DNA of 20,367 nucleotides. It comes from CAZVAN01 sp964625245 (lineage in GTDB: Bacteria > Patescibacteriota > Saccharimonadia > Saccharimonadales > UBA10212). Made by a program: the position numbers and the translations under genes. Each line of letters begins with the position of its first letter. The first letter of the stretch is position 1. Positions 13,273 to 20,367 of this stretch are shown in pieces. Below the pieces are notes generated by a model. The model saw only the letters and a program-made list of their open reading frames with translations, made no database searches and had not been told where the DNA came from. The DNA lies in NCBI GenBank assembly GCA_964625245.1, contig CAZVAN010000020.1, positions 1 to 20,367 on the forward strand, written 5' to 3'.

Positions 13273-13610
13273 TGATTAAGCAGCCCAAAGTTTATAAGAT
13301 AAGGCTCAAAAAAGGCGATACCGTTATGGTTCGCTCCGGCAAATTTAAAGGCCAGACCGGCAAGATTACGGCTGTGCATCCATCTCTCAATAAGGTTACA
13401 GTTGAGGGCATTAACATCGTTAAGCGAGCTTACAAGCCCACCCAGGCTCGCCCCCAGGGCGGTATTGTGGAGCTAACTAAGCCGATGTGGGTCAGTAAGT
13501 TAGGCTTGCTTGATAGCGTGGCTAAGAAACCGTCACGCATTGGCTACAAAACCGATGCTAAAGGTAGTAAGACCCGGGTCATGAAGACATCCGGCAAGGA
13601 GGTCAAATAA
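13272..13610 (+). CDS. rplX: 50S ribosomal protein L24
   Basis: L24 is one of the first proteins in 50S assembly. The 112-aa protein has the KOW motif in KKGDTVMVRSGKFKGQTGKI, followed by VTVEGINIVKRAYKPTQA. The C-terminal third is basic and Lys-rich. The start overlaps rplN (TAATG) with CCGGAGG upstream, and the stop overlaps rplE. Confidence 0.96.
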   Translation: MIKQPKVYKIRLKKGDTVMVRSGKFKGQTGKITAVHPSLNKVTVEGINIVKRAYKPTQARPQGGIVELTKPMWVSKLGLLDSVAKKPSRIGYKTDAKGSKTRVMKTSGKEVK

Positions 13611-14197
13611 TGGCACAGGCGACGGCTAAGAAGCCAACAACTAACTATGTTCCTCGCTTGAAGCAAGAGTTCAACGACAAGATATCAAAAGACCTTCTCA
13701 AAGAACTAGGGCTTAAGAACATTAACGACGTACCGCGGTTTGAAAAAATCGTCATCAACGTCGGTCTTGGTCGTGCCAAAGACGAAAAACGGCTACTGGA
13801 AGTGGCCAGTAACACCGTTCGTAAGATTACCGGCCAGCAGCCGGTGACAACTATCGCCAAGCAGTCAATTGCCAGCTTTAAGCTGCGTGAAGGCAATCGT
13901 ATCGGCGTTAAGGCTACGCTGCGTGGTGACCGCATGTACGAATTTGCCGACCGATTGATAAATATTGTTATGCCGCGTCTGCGTGATTTTCACGGAGTTT
14001 CCGCTGGTGCTTTTGACAAGCAGGGTAACTACAGCGTTGGACTTATTGATCAGTCTGTATTTCCGGAACTAAGCTACGAGGACACGGCTACAGCCCACGG
14101 CCTGCAGGCAATTTTCGTAATTAAATCTAAGAGCCCAGAGCATTCCCGGGCGTTACTTGAAAAGTTCGGAATGCCGTTTGAGAAAGGAGACCGCTAA
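13610..14197 (+). CDS. rplE: 50S ribosomal protein L5
   Basis: L5 binds 5S rRNA with L18 and contacts the P-site tRNA. The 195-aa protein has a short Thr/Lys extension before the core. The core shows VPRFEKIVINVGLGRA, ITGQQPVTTIAKQSIASFKL, RLRDFHGVSAGAFDKQGNY and a normal C-terminal segment, AHGLQAIFVIKSK. It starts in TAATG overlap with rplX after AAGGAGG (13596-13602). Confidence 0.97.
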   Translation: MAQATAKKPTTNYVPRLKQEFNDKISKDLLKELGLKNINDVPRFEKIVINVGLGRAKDEKRLLEVASNTVRKITGQQPVTTIAKQSIASFKLREGNRIGVKATLRGDRMYEFADRLINIVMPRLRDFHGVSAGAFDKQGNYSVGLIDQSVFPELSYEDTATAHGLQAIFVIKSKSPEHSRALLEKFGMPFEKGDR

Positions 14198-14198
14198 T

Positions 14199-14468
14199 AT
14201 GGCAAAAAAATCAGTGCTAGCAAGAAATGTTAAGCGCGACAAAATGATTGATAAGTATGCCGCCCGTCGGGCAGAACTTAAGGCCGCCGGTGACTTGGAG
14301 GGCCTAGCTTTGCTACCCCGCAACTCCAGCCCCAGTCGGCGCAAGAACCGTTGTAGCGAGACTGGCCGTGGCCGAAGTTATATGCGCCAGTTTGGTCTTT
14401 CCCGCCTGTCTTTCCGGGAGCACGCCGTCAAAGGTGAAATACCAGGCGTAACAAAGAGTAGTTGGTAA
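14199..14468 (+). CDS. rpsN: 30S ribosomal protein S14 (zinc-free form)
   Basis: S14 sits in the 30S head. The 89-aa protein is the longer zinc-independent form: there are no CxxC pairs, and the C-terminal core is SRRKNRCSETGRGRSYMRQF followed by GLSRLSFREHA. The open frame extends upstream to 14157, but ATG 14199 (MAKKSVLARN) is the homologous start, 1 nt after rplE, with AGAAAGGAG upstream. Confidence 0.95.
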   Translation: MAKKSVLARNVKRDKMIDKYAARRAELKAAGDLEGLALLPRNSSPSRRKNRCSETGRGRSYMRQFGLSRLSFREHAVKGEIPGVTKSSW

Positions 14469-14472
14469 GAAT

Positions 14473-14886
14473 ATGAAGAAGAATATAGTAATTTCAACCG
14501 ATCCTATCGCCGACATGCTCAGCCGTATCCGTAACGGTGTGGCTGTTGGCAAGTCGGAAATTAACCTGCCATACTCTAATGTTAAAGAAAAGATCGCTAA
14601 GATACTGGCCCGCAGCGGCTTTGTGTCTGAAGTCAAGGAAACTAAGGACGCTTTGGGGCGTAAGCAGTTGACAATCGTCATAAATAACGAGGACAGCCAG
14701 TCGCCCTTGAGCGAGATAGCCCGGGTTAGTAAACCGGGGCGCAGACTCTATGTCAAAACAGGTGAAATTCCAGTTATTAAGCGCGGCCGCGGTATAGTAG
14801 TAATCTCCACGTCCCAAGGTATGATGACCGGTGACGAAGCCAAAGCTAAACGCTTGGGCGGGGAATTAATCTGTAAGGTCTACTAA
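14473..14886 (+). CDS. rpsH: 30S ribosomal protein S8
   Basis: S8 binds the central domain of 16S rRNA and in E. coli represses the spc operon. The 137-aa protein has DPIADMLSRIRNG near the start. The C-terminal signature is slightly diverged (GIVVISTSQGMMTGDEAKAK, where the family usually has GxxIxSTxxGxMTxxxAxxx). It starts 4 nt after rpsN and is followed by rplF after 9 nt. Confidence 0.96.
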   Translation: MKKNIVISTDPIADMLSRIRNGVAVGKSEINLPYSNVKEKIAKILARSGFVSEVKETKDALGRKQLTIVINNEDSQSPLSEIARVSKPGRRLYVKTGEIPVIKRGRGIVVISTSQGMMTGDEAKAKRLGGELICKVY

Positions 14887-14895
14887 GGAAAGTAT

Positions 14896-15432
14896 ATGAG
14901 CCGTATTGGAAAACAACCTATCGATATCCCTAGCGGTGTTAGCGTCACGGCTGATGATAGCTTTATAACTGTCAACGGCAGCAAGGGCAGCCTAAGCCAG
15001 TTTACTATGCCCGGCATCAAGGTTATACCTGATGACAAGCAAATTATTGTTAGCCGGGTTAATGACGAAGCTGCCAATAGGGCCAGGCACGGCCTGATGC
15101 GCTCACTTATAGCCAACATGGTTAAGGGCGTCAGCCAGGGTTTTGAAAAGAAGCTTGAGATCAACGGCGTTGGTTACCGGGTAGCCGCTCAAGGCACCGA
15201 CTTAAAGTTCAATCTTGGCTTCTCTCACGATGTTATCTATAAGATACCTCAAGGCATCCAAGTCGGCATTGAGCAGAACATCCTGACAATTAGCGGCATA
15301 GATAAGCAGCAGGTAGGCCAGGTGGCCGCCGAGATTCGGGCTCTTAAAAAACCTGAGCCCTACAAAGGCAAAGGCATCAAGTACGTAGACGAACGCATTA
15401 TCCGTAAAAGCGGTAAAAGTGGTAAGGAATAA
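14896..15432 (+). CDS. rplF: 50S ribosomal protein L6
   Basis: L6 lies near the sarcin-ricin loop and the factor binding site. The 178-aa protein has the duplicated L6 fold, beginning MSRIGKQPIDIPSGV and with the second-domain signature KKPEPYKGKGIKYVDERIIR. A ribosome-binding site, AAGGAAAG, lies before ATG 14896. Length and sequence are normal for the family. Confidence 0.97.
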   Translation: MSRIGKQPIDIPSGVSVTADDSFITVNGSKGSLSQFTMPGIKVIPDDKQIIVSRVNDEAANRARHGLMRSLIANMVKGVSQGFEKKLEINGVGYRVAAQGTDLKFNLGFSHDVIYKIPQGIQVGIEQNILTISGIDKQQVGQVAAEIRALKKPEPYKGKGIKYVDERIIRKSGKSGKE

Positions 15433-15437
15433 GATAT

Positions 15438-15791
15438 ATGAGTCGTTTAATAGAAAAAAAGCAACACGCTGCCCGTCGGGCTAACCGGGTTCGGGCAACC
15501 ATCCATGGTAGCGCTGAGCGACCCCGCTTGGCTGTACACATCAGCAATCTACACGTAACAGCCCAGATAATTGATGACGAGAAAAGCAAGACTCTGGTGT
15601 ATACCACAACTGTCGGCCAGAAGCTTACCGGCACCATGACCGAAAAAGCTGTCTGGGTAGGCGAGACGCTGGCTAAAAAGGCCAAAACGGCCAAGCTGAA
15701 TAAAGTAGTTCTGGATAGACACGATAAGAAATATCACGGCCGGGTCAAAGCCCTAGCCGAGGCCGCGCGAGCAGCCGGATTGGAGTTTTAG
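15438..15791 (+). CDS. rplR: 50S ribosomal protein L18
   Basis: L18 brings 5S rRNA to the 50S subunit together with L5. The 117-aa protein has RANRVRATIHGSAERPRLAV and a C-terminal DRHDKKYHGRVKALAEAARA (usually FDRGGYxYHGRVKALAEAAR, so the Gly-Gly is altered to HDK). A ribosome-binding site, AAGGAA, lies at the end of rplF. It ends 3 nt before rpsE. Confidence 0.95.
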   Translation: MSRLIEKKQHAARRANRVRATIHGSAERPRLAVHISNLHVTAQIIDDEKSKTLVYTTTVGQKLTGTMTEKAVWVGETLAKKAKTAKLNKVVLDRHDKKYHGRVKALAEAARAAGLEF

Positions 15792-15794
15792 TAA

Positions 15795-16334
15795 ATGGAA
15801 CGAAGACGCACTAACGAGAGACGCGGTGGTCAAATAAGCGAGGAAAAGCAATTTGACGAGCGGGTTGTTTATGTTAACCGCGTAGCTCGCGTTGTAAAAG
15901 GCGGCCGCCGATTCCGTTTCCAAGCCTTGGTAATCCTGGGCGATCATAAAGGCCGGGTTGGTGTTGGTGTCAGCAAAGGCGCCGATGTCCAGGCCGCGGT
16001 TATTAAAGCCACAGAAGTAGCCAAAAAGCGGCTCATAACCGTCCCGCTTTACAAGACAACACTGACACATGAAGTTGAAGGCAAGGTTGGCGGCGCTAAG
16101 TTGATAATCCGCCCAGCAGCTCCCGGCACCGGCTTGATTGCCGGTGGTGTAGTTCGGATTGTCCTAGAGGTTGCCGGTATAGAAAATGCTCTAAGCAAGT
16201 CTCTGGGTTCCAGCAATCGCATCAATACAGCCTACGCAGCAATTGCTGCCCTAAGCGGGTCCAGATCGATTGAAAATTGGACTACCACCAAGAACAAGCC
16301 TGTGACCAAAAAAGCCAAGGCTGGAGTGAAATAG
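15795..16334 (+). CDS. rpsE: 30S ribosomal protein S5
   Basis: S5 takes part in decoding fidelity and the mRNA entry site. The 179-aa protein has the dsRNA-binding N-terminal domain (VVYVNRVARVVKGGRRFRFQ), GRVGVGVSKGADVQAAVIKA and the C-terminal domain with PAAPGTGLIAGGVVRIVLE. A Lys-rich tail ends the protein. rplO follows after 2 nt; rpmD (L30), normally next, is absent. Confidence 0.96.
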   Translation: MERRRTNERRGGQISEEKQFDERVVYVNRVARVVKGGRRFRFQALVILGDHKGRVGVGVSKGADVQAAVIKATEVAKKRLITVPLYKTTLTHEVEGKVGGAKLIIRPAAPGTGLIAGGVVRIVLEVAGIENALSKSLGSSNRINTAYAAIAALSGSRSIENWTTTKNKPVTKKAKAGVK

Positions 16335-16336
16335 CT

Positions 16337-16807
16337 ATGAAGTTTAATGAATTGACCTTAACCAAAACCAAGAAATCACGCCAAGTAGGGCGGGGAATTA
16401 GTGCCGGACGCGGCAAAACTGCCGGCCGGGGCACCAAGGGCCAGGGCGCCCGCAAAAGTTCCCTAAAACAGGGTTTTGCTGGCGGCCAGACGCCAATTTA
16501 CATGCAGCTGCCTAAACTGCGCGGCTTTAAGACTAAACAAATAGCCCCGGAGAATATCTACACTGGTCAGCTCGATGCCATTAAGGGCGTGGTTATAGAT
16601 AATAAAGTTCTGGCGGAGACTGGCCTGGTCAGTAACCCTCACGTCAACGTCAAGCTGATAAGTAAGGGCGAACTAAAGAGCAAAAAGACCGTTAAAGTCC
16701 AGGCTGCTAGCGCTAGCGCTAAAGCGGCGATTGAAGCTGCCGGTGGCCAACTGGAAATTGTTACCCGCGCTCCCCGCATCTCCAAAAAAGCCAAAACCGA
16801 AGCCTAA
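16337..16807 (+). CDS. rplO: 50S ribosomal protein L15
   Basis: L15 is a late-assembly 50S protein. The 156-aa protein starts at ATG 16337 (MKFNELTLTK); the frame is open to 16277 inside rpsE, but homology begins here. The Gly-rich N-terminal arm (QVGRGISAGRGKTAGRGTKG, then GQGAR) and GFAGGQTPIYMQLPKLRGF are typical. It is the last gene of the rplC unit before the separately promoted secY. Confidence 0.95.
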   Translation: MKFNELTLTKTKKSRQVGRGISAGRGKTAGRGTKGQGARKSSLKQGFAGGQTPIYMQLPKLRGFKTKQIAPENIYTGQLDAIKGVVIDNKVLAETGLVSNPHVNVKLISKGELKSKKTVKVQAASASAKAAIEAAGGQLEIVTRAPRISKKAKTEA

Positions 16808-16835
16808 AAACTCTCGGGTTAGCAACAGCTTACTG

Positions 16836-16841
16836 TATAAT
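16836..16841 (+). promoter_or_regulatory. -10 box of secY, leaderless type
   Basis: TATAAT, preceded by TG, lies 8 nt before the GTG start of secY in the 42-nt gap after rplO. No consensus -35 and no Shine-Dalgarno sequence is present. This suggests an internal promoter giving a leaderless secY message. Confidence 0.6.
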
Positions 16842-16849
16842 AGTCGTAA

Positions 16850-18385
16850 GTGAACTGGGGAATTATACTCAAATCTTTGGGCCATAAAGAGATGCGCAAC
16901 CGCATCTTGGCTGTGCTTGGTATGCTGTTGGTTTTCAGAATCCTGGCTCATATTCCGGTACCCCTTAGTGATCCTCATACCCTAAAACAGGTTTTAAATA
17001 ATCTCTTCACCCAAACCGGTTCCAATAATCTGCTGGGCTTTTTGAATGTGCTTTCCGGCGGTGCTTTGGCCAACTTTTCCATAATGCTGGTTGGGCTGGG
17101 ACCCTACATCAACGCCAGCATTATTATGCAGCTTCTAACCAAGGCCATTCCTAGGCTGGAGGCGCTCAATAAAGAGGGTGAATTCGGCCGCAAAAAAATA
17201 AACCAATACACCCGCATGCTGACCTTCCCGCTGGCCATTATTCAATCCGTTGGCACAATTTATCTTATCCGCCAGGAGGCTCAGAGCCTTGGAGGGCTGG
17301 GAGACATCACGGCTAATACCTCTTTGCTGCAGTGGGTCTTAATGATTGCCGCCCTAACCGGCGGTTCTATGGTGCTAATGTGGCTTGGGGAACTTATTAC
17401 TGAACGGTCTATCGGCAACGGTATTTCACTAATTATTACGGTTGGCATTGTCGGCAGGCTGCCCACACTAATTGGCCAGCTTTGGGGCGGAGTCCACTGG
17501 TCTGCGTCGGTAACAGCCGTAAGCGACAAAGTTAAGTTGTTCCACGGTGTCTACAGCCGGCACGGCCTGATAATTTTCAGTTCGGTGACTTTGGCGGTAG
17601 TCTTTATTACCTGGTCGGTGGTTAAGCTCAATGAAGCTTCGCGCCGACTGACGGTCAATTACGCTAAACGGGTTCAAGGCAACCGGACTTACGGCGGCGT
17701 AACCACTGTTTTGCCAGTTAAGCTCATTACTGCCGGTGTGATTCCGATTATCTTTGCTGTGGCCTTTCTGTCAGTCCCGAGTTTTGCCGGGCAGCTGATG
17801 ACTCACGGCAAGGGAGCTAACCTAACTCCTGTAACAACCCACATGGAGCACATCGGTGTCTCGCTTAGCCAACTTTTCCAAAACCCCAGCGCCGCTACCT
17901 TCGCGACTGGCGGCTGGAAGCCATGGGTTTACCCGATGACATATTTCGCCCTGGTTTTCATCTTTACCTTCTTCTATACCAGCGTAACTTTTAATTCTAA
18001 AGAGATTGCCGAGAACCTTCAGAAGCAAGGCGGCTTTATAGCCAATGTTCGCTCCGGTAAGCAAACCGAAAAGTATCTTAGCAGAATTGTTAACCGTTTG
18101 ACGCTGTTTGGCGCTATTGCGCTTGGCATCTTGGCGGTGTTGCCAATTGCGGCTCAGATTTTTGTTAACCAGAATATTAGCATTGGTGGCACCAGCATAC
18201 TTATCTTGGTATCGGTATCACTGGAGACCCTGCGCCAGGTGGAATCGCGGGCCCTAATGATTACCTACGATCAATACGAAGACCCAGAATATTTCTACGA
18301 ACCTGGCCCTGGGGCTACAGCCGCCCTAGGAGCCCGCCGCCTAAGTTTCATTCCCAGGCCCAAACTTCCTCGCCGCAAGAAATAA
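16850..18385 (+). CDS. secY: Protein translocase subunit SecY
   Basis: SecY forms the membrane channel for protein export and insertion. The 511-aa protein has ten predicted membrane helices and the family features GGALANFSIMLVGLGPYINASIIMQL (quoted in part: LGPYINASIIMQL), the cytosolic loop ending RRLTVNYAKRVQGNRTYGG, and the VSLETLRQVESRALM helix. It is about 70-80 residues longer than typical (around 430). The extra length is in two external loops, near residues 213-238 (between helices 5 and 6) and 315-360 (between helices 7 and 8), and in a basic Pro-rich C-terminal tail of about 35 residues. Start is GTG 16850, 8 nt after TATAAT. Usual partners adk and map do not follow. Confidence 0.96.
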   Translation: MNWGIILKSLGHKEMRNRILAVLGMLLVFRILAHIPVPLSDPHTLKQVLNNLFTQTGSNNLLGFLNVLSGGALANFSIMLVGLGPYINASIIMQLLTKAIPRLEALNKEGEFGRKKINQYTRMLTFPLAIIQSVGTIYLIRQEAQSLGGLGDITANTSLLQWVLMIAALTGGSMVLMWLGELITERSIGNGISLIITVGIVGRLPTLIGQLWGGVHWSASVTAVSDKVKLFHGVYSRHGLIIFSSVTLAVVFITWSVVKLNEASRRLTVNYAKRVQGNRTYGGVTTVLPVKLITAGVIPIIFAVAFLSVPSFAGQLMTHGKGANLTPVTTHMEHIGVSLSQLFQNPSAATFATGGWKPWVYPMTYFALVFIFTFFYTSVTFNSKEIAENLQKQGGFIANVRSGKQTEKYLSRIVNRLTLFGAIALGILAVLPIAAQIFVNQNISIGGTSILILVSVSLETLRQVESRALMITYDQYEDPEYFYEPGPGATAALGARRLSFIPRPKLPRRKK

Positions 18386-18394
18386 TTATTCATA

Positions 18395-18443
18395 AAGTCT
18401 GTCTTGGGGTGTGCACCGGTCCGGCCGAAACCCAAGCCGACTT
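18395..18443. terminator. Hairpin after secY (possible terminator)
   Basis: AAGTC (18395-18399) and GACTT (18439-18443), plus CTTGGG (18403-18408) and CCCAAG (18431-18436), form a two-part stem with a GC-rich 22-nt loop region. It begins 9 nt after the secY stop and lies before the next promoter. No U-run follows on the plus strand, so classical termination is uncertain. Confidence 0.4.
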
Positions 18444-18460
18444 CTGCCGCATAAAAACTA

Positions 18461-18489
18461 TTGACTAAGTCGTTATATTCTTTTATAAT
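18461..18489 (+). promoter_or_regulatory. Promoter of the 549-aa protein gene
   Basis: TTGACT (18461-18466), exactly 17 nt and TATAAT (18484-18489) make a near-perfect housekeeping promoter. Transcription start is expected 4-5 nt before ATG 18501, so the message has almost no leader. Confidence 0.75.
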
Positions 18490-18500
18490 CTATCAAAATT

Positions 18501-20150
18501 ATGACCACTAGAGAACCCACAGCGCCTGTATTGGCACCTGAAAGTACTCACCATAGCTTGCTACAGCTTATACACGACAAGCTGGATTTGAATTCCCCAT
18601 TTCTCCAGGGAGACGACCCCGAAGCCATTAATCAGGTCAGAGAACTCATGGACCGATATAATCAGCAGGCCGACCAAGACCCGACTAACCAACCCGAAGA
18701 AGTTATTGCTCGCATTGTTTCGCAGTACTTTTCCGCCCACCGCCTGGCGGCCAAGACACCAACCTCCCTAAATAGCATCATTGCAAGATACGACGTTGGC
18801 TTGCAGCGCTTTCGTAAAGTTGATTTATCACCGTACGACGAAGTGGCACTGCTTAAGGCCACTGTTTATGCCGGTTTTAGCCGTGGCACAAAGTCCGGCT
18901 ACGTCTTGGCACGGAAGGCCATTAGGATACTGCACCATGAAGCTACAAACATAGCTTTGCCGACAAGTGAATATAACAAGCTAAGTGACGCGGCAAATCT
19001 TAGCCGACTGGCACGGGCCATTTACTCATCTAAAGCCATAGACGAACTTTACGAAGTAGAGAACTCTCGGCCGGTAGTAAACGTAGACGATGCCCTAAGA
19101 GGCTGGAGAGAATTGGTAGATTCGGCTCAACCCACGGAAACGGACACAGAAGATGACCCGATTATCTCTGCCGAGGAATATGTAGAGGAGGAAAGCCGTG
19201 TAAGCCTGCGACGTCTTTTAAATATTGAAGCTGAAAATCGTCTTAAGGGCCTAAGAGTTATTGGTGACAGGCTGAAAGAAGCTTTTGGCGAGGAAGTAAA
19301 CATTCGATATTTTGAAACAGTGGTTTTTGCCGACCGCGAATCGGTTGAGACACCCCTACCTGATGAGGACGAGGGTGAACAAGAAGAAATTGGCGGCGAG
19401 CACCATGAAAAAGACTCTCAAGACGACAAAGAAACTTCGAGCTACTTTGGCTCCGATTACGTTCTGGCAGAGGTAACTCAGACACTGGAGGACGGTTCAA
19501 AGCTGATTCATATCATTGCCGAGAGCCCTAACTACAGCAATGCTTGCTACGTACTGAGGGGTGACACCCTAGCAGCCATAGGTGAAGCAATTGGAGAGAA
19601 TATAGACTGGCGTACGGTGTTTAGTTTCCCGAAAGTCACGGCCAGACAACTTGGGGGCGCCATGAACTTCAGACATACCAACGGGAAGACTGTACCCGAA
19701 AAGGTGTTGAATTACCTTGCGCTAGACGTGCCGGAGACGCTGAAACCGGTTGCCAGGCGTTGGTTTACGGGCGCCAAACCAATCTATAACGAATCGCTTG
19801 AACCCACCAGATATAATCGACTACCTTCAGGCGTTAAGGAGCGGATTACCCCCAAACTGGAGCAAATCAGGGAGATAATTCTCCCATGGGGAGGCGTTGC
19901 TACTGCCCAGGAAGCCAAAGAACTTGGGACACGCGCGGTTACGGGCGGCGGCGTAGAACGTCCCGAAACTCCGCTACCAGAAGAGCTTTCCGGAGTTCAG
20001 GCACAAGAGCTGGTTGTTCAAAATGAGCAGCTTAAACTGGATAAGATGCATCTTGAGCAAGCAAACCAGGAACTAAATCAACGTATTGACGAGCTACAGA
20101 GACGTCTAGCCTCAATCGCGGCACTAAGTGATTCAACCACAGTTGGTTAA
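18501..20150 (+). CDS. Large acidic coiled-coil protein of unknown function, secY-infA gap
   Basis: The 549-aa protein is not recognised. Residues 1-260 are mostly helical and soluble. Residues 281-312 form a highly acidic, His-containing linker (DEDEGEQEEIGGEHHEKD). Residues 316-352 look beta-rich (VLAEVTQTLEDGSKLIHI), followed by a mixed helical domain to about 470. Residues 500-540 are a good coiled coil with regular Leu and Gln/Glu (NEQLKLDKMHLEQANQELNQ). There is no signal peptide, membrane segment or known catalytic motif. Start ATG 18501 lies 11 nt after TATAAT with no Shine-Dalgarno site. It occupies the place where adk and map often stand. A structural or scaffolding role is possible, but not shown. 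Confidence 0.85.
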   Translation: MTTREPTAPVLAPESTHHSLLQLIHDKLDLNSPFLQGDDPEAINQVRELMDRYNQQADQDPTNQPEEVIARIVSQYFSAHRLAAKTPTSLNSIIARYDVGLQRFRKVDLSPYDEVALLKATVYAGFSRGTKSGYVLARKAIRILHHEATNIALPTSEYNKLSDAANLSRLARAIYSSKAIDELYEVENSRPVVNVDDALRGWRELVDSAQPTETDTEDDPIISAEEYVEEESRVSLRRLLNIEAENRLKGLRVIGDRLKEAFGEEVNIRYFETVVFADRESVETPLPDEDEGEQEEIGGEHHEKDSQDDKETSSYFGSDYVLAEVTQTLEDGSKLIHIIAESPNYSNACYVLRGDTLAAIGEAIGENIDWRTVFSFPKVTARQLGGAMNFRHTNGKTVPEKVLNYLALDVPETLKPVARRWFTGAKPIYNESLEPTRYNRLPSGVKERITPKLEQIREIILPWGGVATAQEAKELGTRAVTGGGVERPETPLPEELSGVQAQELVVQNEQLKLDKMHLEQANQELNQRIDELQRRLASIAALSDSTTVG

Positions 20151-20166
20151 AGTGCCCCAAAAACTC

Positions 20167-20195
20167 TTTACAGCCCCTGTAGAATTTGCTACAAT
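20167..20195 (+). promoter_or_regulatory. Promoter of infA
   Basis: TTTACA (20167-20172), 17 nt and TACAAT (20190-20195) lie 15 nt before ATG 20211. The predicted leader is only about 8 nt, with no Shine-Dalgarno site. Confidence 0.65.
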
Positions 20196-20210
20196 TGTTT
20201 CGTTGTATTT

Positions 20211-20367
20211 ATGGCAGTAGAAAAGGAAGTCATTGAACTCGCCGGGGTAGTAGTAGAAGCTTTGCCCGGTACCCAGTTCAGAGTCGAACTTGAGAACGGC
20301 CATCGAATCATCGCTCATGTCGCCGGTAGGATGCGAAAACACTACATTCGCCTCGTGCCAGGAGACC
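20211..20367 (+). CDS. infA: Translation initiation factor IF-1 (partial, 3' end outside)
   Basis: IF-1 blocks the 30S A site during initiation. The first 52 codons are present and match the OB-fold family: ELAGVVVEALPGTQFRVELE, NGHRIIAHVAGRMRKHYIRL and the following VPGD. About 20 residues are missing beyond the window. It has its own promoter and a nearly leaderless message, unlike the coupled genes of the rplC unit. Confidence 0.95.
   Translation, partial: MAVEKEVIELAGVVVEALPGTQFRVELENGHRIIAHVAGRMRKHYIRLVPGD

Noticed and set aside
14157..14468. Longer rpsN frame starting inside rplE
   Set aside because: S14 homology begins at ATG 14199, which has its own ribosome-binding site.

Overview
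The window is a bacterial ribosomal-protein region, roughly the S10-spc cluster, from a Candidate Phyla Radiation (Patescibacteria) genome; Saccharibacteria is my best guess. The grounds are a complete S10-spc gene order with rpmD (L30) missing between rpsE and rplO, small ORFan proteins scattered through the region, GC near 47-50 % in the core genes and a standard genetic code (TGA acts as stop). The lineage call is an inference from gene content, not from a tree.

Layout. At 1-72 is the 3' end of an unidentified gene. A tuf-led transcription unit follows (promoter 77-105): tuf (EF-Tu), a 112-aa ORFan, rpsJ (S10), an 80-aa ORFan and a 95-aa ORFan, closed by a bidirectional terminator at 2717-2742. 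From 2741 to 7376 lies an accessory stretch. It holds small membrane and soluble hypotheticals, mostly on the minus strand, a probable tautomerase-fold protein, a secreted CAP-domain protein, a HAD phosphatase, a likely minus-strand small RNA (about 5805-6066) and an M29 aminopeptidase. A GC-rich cassette (7382-7932) with 13-bp inverted repeats at its ends carries two tiny membrane-protein genes. The main ribosomal operon then runs from rplC (8226) to rplO (16807) in canonical order with tight TAATG couplings. secY follows from its own promoter. Where adk and map often lie, there is instead an unrecognised 549-aa protein with an acidic linker and a C-terminal coiled coil. infA starts from its own promoter and runs off the end.

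How the genes work together. The ribosomal proteins, EF-Tu, IF-1 and SecY form the translation and secretion core. rpsJ has been separated from rplC by about 6.1 kb, so the S10 operon is split into a tuf-rpsJ part and an rplC-rplO part.

Gene expression appears to use two modes. Genes inside operons have AAGGAGG-like Shine-Dalgarno sites or start/stop overlaps. Many first or single genes instead have a TATAAT-like box only 6-11 nt before the start codon (3319, 3638, 4488, 5744, 6165, 16850, 18501), which predicts leaderless or nearly leaderless mRNAs. Three of these share a 13-bp promoter motif, TTGRGYGTATAAT. No tRNA, rRNA, CRISPR array or transposase gene was found.
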